From assembly GCA_017441765.1 (NCBI GenBank), contig JAFRVK010000047.1, forward strand, positions 20,040 through 84,039: a DNA stretch of 64,000 bases. The letters are read 5' to 3'. Positions 25,575 through 33,925 of this stretch are shown in pieces; the first letter of the stretch is position 1, and each line of letters begins with the position of its first letter. The notes under the pieces are model-generated. The model did no database searches and was not told the DNA's origin. It worked only from the letters and a program-made list of their open reading frames with translations. The translations under genes were made by a program, and so were the position numbers. This stretch comes from Erysipelotrichaceae bacterium. GTDB taxonomy: Bacteria; Bacillota_I; Bacilli_A; Erysipelotrichales; Erysipelotrichaceae.

Positions 25575-25579
25575 GTTGA

Positions 25580-26956
25580 TCAAAAATCATGGTTTTGTAT
25601 ATTTTTAGCGCCGATACGGATTTCCTCCAGCAGTTTCCTGCAGAGAAAAACCGCATGAATGACCGACAGCCAGTCAGAAAGCGGTTGAGCATAGTAGATG
25701 CCTTTTTCCTGTAACAGTTTCGGCAGCAGAATGATAAGCGGGATATAGATCAGACCGTGACGGCTGATGGAAAGGATCATGGATTCTTTTCCCATTCCTG
25801 CAGCCTGCAGGGAAATGGTAAGAATATAGTAAGCGGCATAGACCGGCAAGGAAACAGTATAAGCCATGATGTATCTGACGCCGTAAGCGATCGAAGCTTC
25901 ATTGGCGGCGAACAATCCGATGTATTCATAGCCGTATTTCCAGATCACCGCGTCTGCCAGCAAGGAATAGGCAGTCAGTACAGAAAGGCTCAGGATCATC
26001 GATTGATAAAGACGCTGATAATTGCGGGCGCCATAGTTATAGGAAGCGAAAGGCAGATATCCGTTTGCTGCGCCTTGAATAAAGAAATTCATGAAATAAG
26101 AAGCATTCTTTCCTACAGAACAGCCTGCAACAAAGTCGGTCGAAAAAGCAAACACCTGCTTATTGTAGATTCCGGAAGCGAAACCGGGGATCACATTTCT
26201 GACGTAGCAGGAAGCACCGACTTTTGCGATTTCCTTAACGATGTGTTTATCCATATGCAGATCCATGAATTTCCAATACAAGGCGGTCTTATGCGAATGC
26301 AGACGGTGCAGACAAAGAACGGCAGTAAAGCCGCGGCAGAATGCTGTCGCCAGGGCTGCGCCATAAATGCCAAGGCCCAAGCCGCGGTCAAACATCAAAA
26401 GAGGGTCCAGCACGATATTGAGGACTACGCTGGCGCTGATGATGACGGTAGAATAGCGTATGTCGCCGACGGATCGCAAAAGATGCACGGCTGTTGTCCT
26501 TATCACAAAAAAGACCATCATGACAATATCGATGATCCCGTAAATCGTGGCATAAGAAATGACCTCTGGATCATTTGTCTGCCACAGGATGTATGGCCTT
26601 AAGACCAGGATGCCCAGAACCATATGGACAAGACTCAGGACGATGCACAAAGTCATGGATGTGCGAACTGTCTCGTATACTTTTTCCGGATCGCTTCTGG
26701 CACCCAGGATCCTTCCCAGATAGGAAGCCCCACCTATGCCGACAAAAGCACCGACCGATTCAATAAAGATATTGATAGAAACATTCGTACTCATGGCAGC
26801 GATCATTGCGCTGTTTTTTAACTGACCGACAAAGTACTGATTGATCGTGCTATAGATCAGGTCGACGACAGAAACAAGGATCGAAGGCACAGCTAAAGCG
26901 ATCATCGCCTTGCCGATCTTTTCTTTTTCAAACAAATAAGTACTGTCCCGATGCAT
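25580..26956 (-). CDS. MATE-family multidrug/metabolite exporter
   Basis: A 458-residue polytopic protein with about twelve helices in two MatE halves. The N-terminal KAMIALAVPSILVSVVDLIYSTINQYFVG and later ATAFCRGFTAVLCL and GANGYLPFASYNYGARN-like stretches are family typical. CAGGAGAC precedes the start. It diverges from the PTS operon at 27211 and shares its 254-base control region, so it may be co-regulated. It may export an amine released by deglycation, but this is inference. Confidence 0.92.
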   Translation of the reverse strand: MHRDSTYLFEKEKIGKAMIALAVPSILVSVVDLIYSTINQYFVGQLKNSAMIAAMSTNVSINIFIESVGAFVGIGGASYLGRILGARSDPEKVYETVRTSMTLCIVLSLVHMVLGILVLRPYILWQTNDPEVISYATIYGIIDIVMMVFFVIRTTAVHLLRSVGDIRYSTVIISASVVLNIVLDPLLMFDRGLGLGIYGAALATAFCRGFTAVLCLHRLHSHKTALYWKFMDLHMDKHIVKEIAKVGASCYVRNVIPGFASGIYNKQVFAFSTDFVAGCSVGKNASYFMNFFIQGAANGYLPFASYNYGARNYQRLYQSMILSLSVLTAYSLLADAVIWKYGYEYIGLFAANEASIAYGVRYIMAYTVSLPVYAAYYILTISLQAAGMGKESMILSISRHGLIYIPLIILLPKLLQEKGIYYAQPLSDWLSVIHAVFLCRKLLEEIRIGAKNIQNHDF

Positions 26957-27002
26957 TGCTGTCTCCTGAAAACCGATAAGGAAAGGTCCTGATTCAATTA
27001 CA

Positions 27003-27042
27003 GTATATACAAATTGATTTGATTATGTATATACAATATAAT
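27003..27042 (+). promoter_or_regulatory. Promoter of the first PTS operon with two GTATATAC boxes
   Basis: TTGATT (27014-27019), 17 bases, TATAAT (27037-27042). One GTATATAC box lies at 27003-27010, just upstream of the -35, and the second at 27027-27034, inside the spacer. The centres are 24 bases apart. This is a strong repressor layout and fits the GntR paralogue at 24785. Confidence 0.65.
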
Positions 27043-27151
27043 ATAATAGAATATACAAAGAGAGAAGTGTTTTTGCTAAGAAATCGGCATAAACAAGATA
27101 AGTCAAATATCTAATCAAGAGGCCTTTCGACTTCGGTTCGTTCTGATACAA

Positions 27152-27179
27152 CAATATCTGAGGCCGTAAACAGATATTG
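27152..27179 (+). other. Hairpin in the long 5' leader of the first PTS operon
   Basis: CAATATCTG-N10-CAGATATTG is a perfect 9-bp stem in a leader of about 160 bases, ending 18 bases before the AGGAGGGAGG ribosome site. A cTTCGg tetraloop sequence is nearby at about 27131. There is no T run, so it is not a terminator. It could stabilise the mRNA or bind a protein. Confidence 0.4.
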
Positions 27180-27210
27180 CGAACATAAAATCATACAGGA
27201 GGGAGGATTT

Positions 27211-27996
27211 ATGAGTATTGTTCAAATTGTATTGCTGGCAGCGGCTTGCGCTTTCTGTCGTATGGAAAGCGGATGGTTCGGCGAATGTAAATTCCGTCAG
27301 CCGATCGTCACAAGCTTTATTGTCGGCTTGATTTTAGGTGATGTTCCAAACGCACTTAAAATCGGCGCTCAGTTCGAAATGATCTGGATGGGCGTAGCCG
27401 GTATCGGACCGGTAGCGCATCTTGACGTTACGACGGGCGGTTTCTTGGGCACTGTAATTGCTTTACAGTCAGGACAGGGATTTGAAGCGGCGATGTTGTT
27501 TGCGCTACCGGCTTCTATGATCATGCAGTTCTTAGAGAATTTCACGAATACGGCATTCGGTTACTTCGATGTTAAGATCGACAATGATGTAGAAAACGGC
27601 GTCTATGACAAAATCACTTCGACATTCCTGTTTGCCGGTGCATTAAGAGTTATTCTGGAATTCACGGTCGTGCTGGTATTCTTGCTGGCTTCCAACGCGA
27701 TTTCCGCAGCTTTGAGCAACGGCTTCCCGGTATGGCTTGAAAAAGGCTTAGGTGGCGCAGGTGTACTGTTATCTGCCTACGGATTCGCAATGCTGCTTTC
27801 GATCATGATGGAAAAAGAACTGATTCCGTTCTTTATCATCGGTTATACGCTGGCTGCATTCTCCGGCAGATCTTACAACATGATCGGTATCGGCGCGATC
27901 GGTCTTGCTTTGGCATGGATCTATTTCCTGATTGCTGACAAGCTTGGCGGCAGAAAAGCCGCTGTTGCCGATGCAGACGACGGATGGGAGGACTAA
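27211..27996 (+). CDS. PTS mannose/fructose/sorbose-family IIC component
   Basis: A 261-residue membrane permease subunit of the mannose-class PTS. Family features include the amphipathic N terminus, RQPIVTSFIVGLILGD (the common P-I-V-x-G-LILGD block), IGAQFEMIWMGVAGIGP and the C-terminal membrane segments. A strong GGAGGGAGG lies before the start. It is the first gene of IIC-IID-IIB-SIS-IIA-SIS. The missing IIA is found further along in the same operon at 30442. The neighbouring deglycase-like genes suggest that the imported sugar is an Amadori or amino-sugar compound. Confidence 0.95.
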   Translation: MSIVQIVLLAAACAFCRMESGWFGECKFRQPIVTSFIVGLILGDVPNALKIGAQFEMIWMGVAGIGPVAHLDVTTGGFLGTVIALQSGQGFEAAMLFALPASMIMQFLENFTNTAFGYFDVKIDNDVENGVYDKITSTFLFAGALRVILEFTVVLVFLLASNAISAALSNGFPVWLEKGLGGAGVLLSAYGFAMLLSIMMEKELIPFFIIGYTLAAFSGRSYNMIGIGAIGLALAWIYFLIADKLGGRKAAVADADDGWED

Positions 27997-27998
27997 TC

Positions 27999-28823
27999 AT
28001 GAGTGAATACATCAGTGAAAAAAATAATATTACCAAGAAAGATTTTGTAAAAACATTCTGGCGTTCTTTCCTGTTGCAGGCAAACTTCACTTATGCCAAG
28101 ATGCAGGGTGTCGGCTTCTGTGTAGCCATTCAGCACATTTTACGGAAGATCTGGACAAATGATGAAGACTACAAGAAAGCGTTGCAGAGACATCTTGCTC
28201 CATTCAACATGACGGTTGCTCCATCTCCATTGATCATGGGTATTTCCATCGCGATGGAGGAACAGGCAAAAGAAGAGCCGGACTATGATTTTGAAGCGAT
28301 CAACGCTGTCAAGGTCGCTTTGATGGGTCCGTTGAGCGGTGTCGGCGATGCCTTCTTCTGGGGAATCATCAAGCTTCTGGCTTCCGGTCTGGCTTTAGGT
28401 TTTGCTCAGGATGGCAATCCGATCGCTCCGTTCATCTTGCTGCTGGTCTTTAACGTTCCGAACTTCTTAACCAGATGGTATGGTTTGAAGATCGGTTATG
28501 AAAGAGGACAGACTTTCCTTGGCGAACTTGAACAATCAGGCAAGCTGCAGCTTTTGACTTACTGTGCCGGTATCTTGGGTATGGTATCTGCAGGCTGTAT
28601 GATCGCGATGTGGTGCTCGATCACCTGCCCGTTGGTCTTTGAATTGGGTGGTGCTGAATTTGTGATCCAGGATACGCTGGACGAGATCTTCCCTCGCTTG
28701 CTGCCATTGCTGTTCGTGCTGTTTGACTACAACCTGATCAAGAAGGGCATGAGCTCAGGCAAGATCACGCTGCTGCTGGCTATTATCGGCTTTATATTAG
28801 GAGTATTTAATCTGATCGGTTAA
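27999..28823 (+). CDS. PTS mannose-family IID component
   Basis: The ATG at 27999 behind GGGAGG gives 274 residues. The hydrophilic N-terminal part contains FWRSFLLQANFTYAKMQGVGF, and the family signature ALMGPLSGVGDAFFWG is near residue 110. It forms the membrane channel with IIC. The spacing of 2 bases from the IIC stop and the shared ribosome site show co-translation. Confidence 0.95.
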   Translation: MSEYISEKNNITKKDFVKTFWRSFLLQANFTYAKMQGVGFCVAIQHILRKIWTNDEDYKKALQRHLAPFNMTVAPSPLIMGISIAMEEQAKEEPDYDFEAINAVKVALMGPLSGVGDAFFWGIIKLLASGLALGFAQDGNPIAPFILLLVFNVPNFLTRWYGLKIGYERGQTFLGELEQSGKLQLLTYCAGILGMVSAGCMIAMWCSITCPLVFELGGAEFVIQDTLDEIFPRLLPLLFVLFDYNLIKKGMSSGKITLLLAIIGFILGVFNLIG

Positions 28824-28843
28824 GCGATTGAAAGAAGAATATT

Positions 28844-29326
28844 ATGATACATCAGTATAAAATCGATGACAGGCTGATCCATGGCATGGTCTATATGACG
28901 TGGTTCCCGAAGTTCAATATTAACCGAGCCATCATTGTCGATGATAACATCGTTAATAATGAAACAAGAAAAATGTCGCTGCGTTTGGGCATGCCGCAAT
29001 CAGCGAAACTGGTTATCTGGTCTGTTGAGAAAGCAGCGGAAAAGATTCTGGGAGGAATCGATCAGGGGAATAACGTTATCGTTATCGTCAATTCGCCGGT
29101 TTGGCTGAATGGTCTGATGGAAAAAGGCGTTGAAATCAAGGAGGTATGCTGCGGAAACTGTTCCGATAACGGCAAGGACTCCGTACAGGTTTCAGGTACC
29201 CTGTATGCCAGCAAAGAAGACGTTGAAGCCTACAAGGCGATGATCAGCAAAGGAGTCAGATTCTATCGGCAGACGACGCCTGAAGTGACTCCTGAAGAAT
29301 TGAACGACAAACTGACTAGCTTATAA
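28844..29326 (+). CDS. PTS mannose-family IIB component
   Basis: A 160-residue soluble phosphocarrier. The phosphorylated histidine is H13 in DDRLIHG, and VDDNIVNNETRKMSLRLGMP is the expected second block. It transfers phosphate from IIA (30442) to the incoming sugar. The ribosome site is modest (GAAAGAAG). An SIS-domain gene follows 14 bases later. Confidence 0.94.
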   Translation: MIHQYKIDDRLIHGMVYMTWFPKFNINRAIIVDDNIVNNETRKMSLRLGMPQSAKLVIWSVEKAAEKILGGIDQGNNVIVIVNSPVWLNGLMEKGVEIKEVCCGNCSDNGKDSVQVSGTLYASKEDVEAYKAMISKGVRFYRQTTPEVTPEELNDKLTSL

Positions 29327-29340
29327 AGAAAGGAAACATT

Positions 29341-30441
29341 ATGGGAAGCGAACAACCTACAGTATTGGGATACATGAGGACACAGCCTGAAGTTTTAAGA
29401 TCTGTTTATGCAAACAGACAGGCTTTTACGGAACCATTTATAGAATACTTTGTAAAGAAGGAGATCAGAAAAGTGATCTTCTTCGGTTCAGGAACTTCCT
29501 ATAATGTTTCTCATATCGCAGCTTATTATTTTAAACATCTGGTTGGAATAGATGCTGAGGCGCAATATCCGACAGTATACCTGAACTATGAATGTGCCAA
29601 CAGAAATCATTATATTGAAGATGCGCAGATTCTTTGTGTCGGTATATCCCAATCCGGGACATCTATTTCAACCGTACAGATGATGGATCACGCCAGAAAA
29701 AAGGGTTATTCGACCCTGGCTCTGACGGGCGATATTAACAGTGAAATCACCAGGCATGTCGATGTCGTATGCCACCTTCTGGTAGGAGACGAACTGACCC
29801 CGCCGGAGACCAAAGGCTATACGACATCCGTCATCAGCACGTATCTGTGGGCGCTGGAATTATGCAGAGCGATCAAAAAAATAAGTGATGAAGAGTATCG
29901 GAACGCCTGTGCGGAACTGGAAGACATGCTGGCTGATTTTGAAAATGTCGTTGCCGACAGCGAAGCGTGGTATGAAAGAATCAAAGCGGCCATATTGAAC
30001 AGCAATCGCATTTATGTGCTTGGTTATGGCATCGATTATGGTTCGATGCTGGAAGGAACTTTGAAGATCTCCGAGATGTTGCGCTATCCGACAGTCGCCT
30101 GCGAACTGGAGGAGTTCATGCACGGTCTCACCACGACACTGAAAAAGGATGTCACGATTCTTATGATCGGCAGCGATGAAAAAGAACGGAACAGGATGCT
30201 GGAAATGCGTCAGGCATTCAAAAAGTATACGGATCGTGTATTTGTGATTTCCTGCGGGAATCTGATCGATGATCCGACAGAAACGGATATTGTTTTTAAG
30301 AAGAGCTACAACAAGTACATTGCTCCGCTGGCTTATACGGTACCGATGCAGTTTATCGGAGCCAAAGGCGCGAAAGATATAGGAATCGATACCAATATCT
30401 GGCCGTTTACCGAGCTCAGCGGACATTTGGAGGAAGAATAA
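29341..30441 (+). CDS. SIS-domain sugar-phosphate deglycase/isomerase-like protein (1 of 5)
   Basis: A 366-residue protein with two SIS domains and no glutaminase domain, so it is not GlmS. The first SIS starts at KVIFFGSGTSYNVSHIA and contains VGISQSGTSIST. The second contains GYGIDYGSMLEGTLKISEMLRYPTVACELEEFMHG, where the Glu and His are the usual active-site residues of GlmS-isomerase and fructosamine-6-phosphate deglycases. Operon position between PTS IIB and IIA implies that it acts on the 6-phosphate made by this PTS. The closest functional models are FrlB, GfrE and GfrF. An amino-sugar isomerase (AgaS type) is the alternative. Confidence 0.88.
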   Translation: MGSEQPTVLGYMRTQPEVLRSVYANRQAFTEPFIEYFVKKEIRKVIFFGSGTSYNVSHIAAYYFKHLVGIDAEAQYPTVYLNYECANRNHYIEDAQILCVGISQSGTSISTVQMMDHARKKGYSTLALTGDINSEITRHVDVVCHLLVGDELTPPETKGYTTSVISTYLWALELCRAIKKISDEEYRNACAELEDMLADFENVVADSEAWYERIKAAILNSNRIYVLGYGIDYGSMLEGTLKISEMLRYPTVACELEEFMHGLTTTLKKDVTILMIGSDEKERNRMLEMRQAFKKYTDRVFVISCGNLIDDPTETDIVFKKSYNKYIAPLAYTVPMQFIGAKGAKDIGIDTNIWPFTELSGHLEEE

Positions 30442-30864
30442 ATGATAGGATTTATTGTTACCGGGCATGGCAATTTTGCCAGCGGGATCACTTCGGCTGT
30501 TACTTTGGTTACAGGCATTGAAGATGGTGTGATCGCCTGTGATTTTGATGACATGTCGTCATTCGAATCGATCAGGACGAAACTTGAGAAAGCCGTAGAG
30601 GATCTGAAAGATTATGATGATATCGTTATTTTCTGTGATCTGTTAAGCGGGACGCCTTTTAATCAGGCTCTGGATATGAAGGTGAGCAGCGGAACAGACA
30701 GGATCCATATCGTCTATGGTTCGAATCTACCTTTACTGATCGAAGCGATACTGGCAGGAACCAATGGAGCAGATATGGATAGGATCAATGAAATTGTGGA
30801 AATGGCAAAGACAAGCATTGGCAAGGTAGAAGATCGCAATGTCAGTGATGAAGATGATTTCTGA
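30442..30864 (+). CDS. PTS mannose-family IIA component
   Basis: A 140-residue IIA protein with the phosphoacceptor H9 in FIVTGHGNFASG and the FCDLLSGTPFNQAL block. It starts directly after the preceding SIS stop, with GGAGG inside that gene's end. It is the only IIA in the window and might also serve the second PTS (37309-39390), which has none. The acidic C-terminal tail of about 10 residues overlaps upstream frames of the next gene. Confidence 0.94.
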   Translation: MIGFIVTGHGNFASGITSAVTLVTGIEDGVIACDFDDMSSFESIRTKLEKAVEDLKDYDDIVIFCDLLSGTPFNQALDMKVSSGTDRIHIVYGSNLPLLIEAILAGTNGADMDRINEIVEMAKTSIGKVEDRNVSDEDDF

Positions 30865-30889
30865 TTTAAAGAAACAGAAGGAGACACAA

Positions 30890-31996
30890 TTGGAAGAAAA
30901 GAAAGTATCAATGATCGATTATGTGCAGCAGACACCTGCACAAGTCAGATATAACGTTGAAAGAAGCAAAGAGCTGACACAGTCTCTTGTTGACGAATAT
31001 ATAAAAAAGGATTTTAGAAGGATACTGATCGTTGCCTGCGGATCATCGAACAATGGTTCAAGATGCGGTCAGCCTTTCTTGCAGATGATTACCAAAAAAG
31101 AAGTACAGGTGATTCCGCCATTCACTTTTGTGCATTTTTTTGATAACGTCGATGAGAATGACTTTGTCGTGGTCGTTTCTCAATCCGGCCGCAGTACGAA
31201 CGCGATCGAAGCGCTGGAACTGTTAAAAGAGAAAGGGCTCAGAACCATCGGCATCACTTCTGATGTCAACAGTGATTTTAAAGATATCTGTGATCTGACG
31301 ATCGACTGGGGTGTAGGCAAGGAAACTGTCGGCTATGTCACCAAAGGCGTAGTCACGCTGGCAGAGTATTTCATGCTGTTTGGCATCGAAGCACAGCTGA
31401 AAAAAGGCGAAATCAGCGAAGAAACGGCAGAAGAGTACAAGAACGAGATCCTTAAGGCTATGACTGCGCATGAACAGCTGCAGGATTCCGCATTGAAATA
31501 CATCGATTCTCATGTGAAAGAATTATATAATCTGCAGGAGCTTTATGTGATATCTGCTGGAGCAAACATGGGTACGGTTAATGAAGCGGCATTAAAGATT
31601 TCAGAAACCGTAAAGATCCACGCGACAGCCTATGAATGTGAAGAATTCCTGCATGGCCCTTTGTATCCGATGACACCGAAGTATACGCTACTGGCTTACG
31701 ATACCGCCAATAAAAAAGCCAACGAAAGAATCGAAGCCATTTATGCAGCCGCCAAAGAAGTATGCGTACAGCCGATTCTGGTAAGGTGTGGAAGCTGCCA
31801 AGATCCCGACGTCATCAGCACCGATGTTGAGCTGATAGATGAAGTCATGCCTTTGGCGTATCTGGCTGTCGCACCTCTGTTAGGCGATTTCGCCAGCAAG
31901 AGACTGACGGTCGAGGAACATCCGCTTCTTGAAGAATTCCAGAAAAAACTGGCAACCAAGAGCAAAAAATATCCGAAAGAATTCGGACAGTGGTAA
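30890..31996 (+). CDS. SIS-domain sugar-phosphate deglycase-like protein (2 of 5), TTG start
   Basis: I place the start at TTG 30890 because AAGGAG lies 6 bases before it. ATG codons further upstream at 30839-30854 fall inside the IIA gene and have no ribosome site. This gives 368 residues. There are two SIS domains: VACGSSNNGSR and VVSQSGRSTNAIEAL in the first, KISETVKIHATAYECEEFLHGPL in the second. The E-F-L-HGPL motif is the hallmark of GfrF/FrlB-like deglycases. A strong terminator follows at 32002. It probably releases glucose-6-phosphate and an amine from a phosphorylated Amadori compound. Confidence 0.88.
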   Translation: MEEKKVSMIDYVQQTPAQVRYNVERSKELTQSLVDEYIKKDFRRILIVACGSSNNGSRCGQPFLQMITKKEVQVIPPFTFVHFFDNVDENDFVVVVSQSGRSTNAIEALELLKEKGLRTIGITSDVNSDFKDICDLTIDWGVGKETVGYVTKGVVTLAEYFMLFGIEAQLKKGEISEETAEEYKNEILKAMTAHEQLQDSALKYIDSHVKELYNLQELYVISAGANMGTVNEAALKISETVKIHATAYECEEFLHGPLYPMTPKYTLLAYDTANKKANERIEAIYAAAKEVCVQPILVRCGSCQDPDVISTDVELIDEVMPLAYLAVAPLLGDFASKRLTVEEHPLLEEFQKKLATKSKKYPKEFGQW

Positions 31997-32001
31997 ATAA
32001 G

Positions 32002-32032
32002 AACAGAATGCCAGAGGCATTCTGTTTGTTTT
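32002..32032 (+). terminator. Intrinsic terminator inside the SIS gene series
   Basis: An 11-bp perfect stem, AACAGAATGCC with its complement, around AGA and followed by TGTTTT. It separates the PTS operon from the FrlB/FrlD-like pair. The next gene starts 13 bases later without an obvious promoter, so it probably acts as an attenuator with read-through. Confidence 0.8.
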
Positions 32033-32044
32033 AAGGAGGAACTC

Positions 32045-33043
32045 ATGATTAATTTTGATGAACAGACAATCATTAGAAACTATGCATATATCTATGATAA
32101 GCGCAGGGAAATCGAAACGATAGCGGACGATCTTTGTGCCAAAGGTTTCGATCTGCTGTTTTTTACTTCATCCGGCGGATCAATGGCGATGATGCAGCCG
32201 TTTGAGCACTACATCAATGTCTATTCCCGGATCCCGACAGACAGTCAGATATCCGCAGATTTTCTCTTGACCGGCTGCAACAGGCTGACAGACCGAAGCG
32301 TCGCTTTCATGACTTCAAAATCAGGAAATACTAAAGAGACGATCGCATGTGCGAAGAAACTGAAAGAAATGGGAGTCAGGATCGTATCGGTATGCGGCGT
32401 AGAGAACAGCGAGCTGGCCGCTCTTTCCGATTATACTTTTACCTATCTGGATGGACGTCCGCAGGAACTGGTCTTCTATTTCATCGTAGGCAAGATCTTG
32501 TATCATCAGGGTTATTTTCCGGAATATGAAGAGTTCGCTGATAACCTGAAAGATCTGGGTGCCGCCTTGGCAAAAGTCAGGATCGCTTGCGATGACAAAT
32601 GCAAGGATTATGCGGAAAAATACTGCAGAGAGCCTTATCATATCTGGATCGGTTCGGGAGATCTGTGGCCAAACGCCTATTCCTATTCCATGTGCGTGTT
32701 AGAAGAATCGCTCTGGATCAGGACCAAATCCGTCAGTTCCGCTGAATTTTTCCATGGTACTTTGGAGCTGGTAGAGAAGGACGTGCCGGTAACGCTGATC
32801 ATGGGCGAGGGAGTCACCAGGAGCCAGGACGAAAGGGTGAAGCATTTTGTCGAACCGCTTACGGATAAATTCACCTGTTTTGATACCTGCGATTATGAGC
32901 TGGAAGGCATCAAAGATGAATATCGCAAATATCTTTCTCCGGTCGTCATGTCAGCCATCCTGCAAAGGATCGGAAAGAATATGGAAGTCATAACCGGACA
33001 TTCTTTGGATATCAGAAGATATTATAGAAAGAGCGAGTATTAG
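32045..33043 (+). CDS. SIS-domain protein, FrlB-like fructoselysine-6-phosphate deglycase (3 of 5)
   Basis: A 332-residue two-SIS protein with an excellent AAGGAGG site. FSTSSGGS-like first motif, FMTSKSGNTKETI, and SAEFFHGTLELVEKDVPV in the second SIS. The C terminus ends DIRRYYRKSEY, which resembles the DERRYYGGLVEY ending of E. coli FrlB (from memory). FrlB splits fructoselysine-6-phosphate into glucose-6-phosphate and lysine. The following FrlD-like kinase gene starts 2 bases after the stop, repeating the frlB-frlD pairing. Confidence 0.85.
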   Translation: MINFDEQTIIRNYAYIYDKRREIETIADDLCAKGFDLLFFTSSGGSMAMMQPFEHYINVYSRIPTDSQISADFLLTGCNRLTDRSVAFMTSKSGNTKETIACAKKLKEMGVRIVSVCGVENSELAALSDYTFTYLDGRPQELVFYFIVGKILYHQGYFPEYEEFADNLKDLGAALAKVRIACDDKCKDYAEKYCREPYHIWIGSGDLWPNAYSYSMCVLEESLWIRTKSVSSAEFFHGTLELVEKDVPVTLIMGEGVTRSQDERVKHFVEPLTDKFTCFDTCDYELEGIKDEYRKYLSPVVMSAILQRIGKNMEVITGHSLDIRRYYRKSEY

Positions 33044-33044
33044 G

Positions 33045-33908
33045 ATGAGAAGCGTATGTGTCGGCGATAATGTGATCGATTATTACGTCAACAGCAAGAG
33101 GATGTATCCGGGTGGAAACAGTGTCAATGTCTCTGTTCATCTGGCCAGACTGAAGGCGGAATCGTCCTATCTGGGGAATCTTGCTGATGACATGATGGCG
33201 GAGGTCATCGTAAGAGCGTTGGATGCGAATCATGTCGATCATTCGCGCTGTAAGCAGATCGAAAATGCGACAACCAAGCATTGCAACTACGAGATCATCG
33301 ATGGGGAACGAAGATTCATCAGTGTCGATACAGGAGATCGCTGGTCCGGGCCGATGGAACTGACAGAAGAACTGCTGGATTATATCGGAGGCTTTGATGT
33401 CGTCATCAGCAACTGCAATGCCAAGATGCAGGATGAAATGTCCAAGATCAGTCGCTTGGATGTCCTGTATGTCTATGATTTCGGTGAAAAAGAAAAATAC
33501 CACGCCGAGGAATATCTGGATAAGGTGTGTACGAATCTGGATCTGGCAATGTTTTCTTTTCCTGAGACCAGCGAAGATGAATTGAGATCATTTGCGAACA
33601 AGATCATCGGCAAGGGCTGCCGGAATGTGCTTATCACGATGGGTAGGAACGGCCAGTATCTGATCAACAGCGAGCTGGAGGTCCATGGCGACGCGCAGTA
33701 TGTCGAGGCTGTTGATACGATGGGAGCCGGCGATTCTTTTCTTGCGGCCTTTGTCAATGAAGCGTATGAATCGGGCTGGAAGAAGAATATGATTTTGGAT
33801 AAAGAAACAATAGAAAAAGCCTTGAATAAGGCTTCCCGGTATTCCTGTGAAAACTGTTTAAGTGAAGGAGGGTTCGGCTACGAAATCAGCGAAACGGCAC
33901 TGCTGTAG
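33045..33908 (+). CDS. PfkB-family kinase, FrlD-like (fructosamine 6-kinase type)
   Basis: A 287-residue ribokinase-fold enzyme. The N terminus VGDNVIDYY and PGGNSVNVSVHLA resemble fructoselysine 6-kinase FrlD. The C-terminal signature VDTMGAGDSFLAAF has the catalytic Asp. It is coupled to the FrlB-like gene. A kinase beside a PTS means that some substrate enters unphosphorylated, through another carrier, or is released inside the cell. It converges with the minus-strand SIS gene, and no clear terminator lies in the 17-base gap. Confidence 0.87.
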   Translation: MRSVCVGDNVIDYYVNSKRMYPGGNSVNVSVHLARLKAESSYLGNLADDMMAEVIVRALDANHVDHSRCKQIENATTKHCNYEIIDGERRFISVDTGDRWSGPMELTEELLDYIGGFDVVISNCNAKMQDEMSKISRLDVLYVYDFGEKEKYHAEEYLDKVCTNLDLAMFSFPETSEDELRSFANKIIGKGCRNVLITMGRNGQYLINSELEVHGDAQYVEAVDTMGAGDSFLAAFVNEAYESGWKKNMILDKETIEKALNKASRYSCENCLSEGGFGYEISETALL

Positions 33909-33925
33909 GCGATATCGGAACCTGT

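Noticed and set aside
25757..26602. A 281-codon plus-strand open frame opposite the MATE gene
   Set aside because: It lies wholly within the MATE coding region, with no ribosome site and a composition rich in Ser, Arg and His typical of antisense frames.
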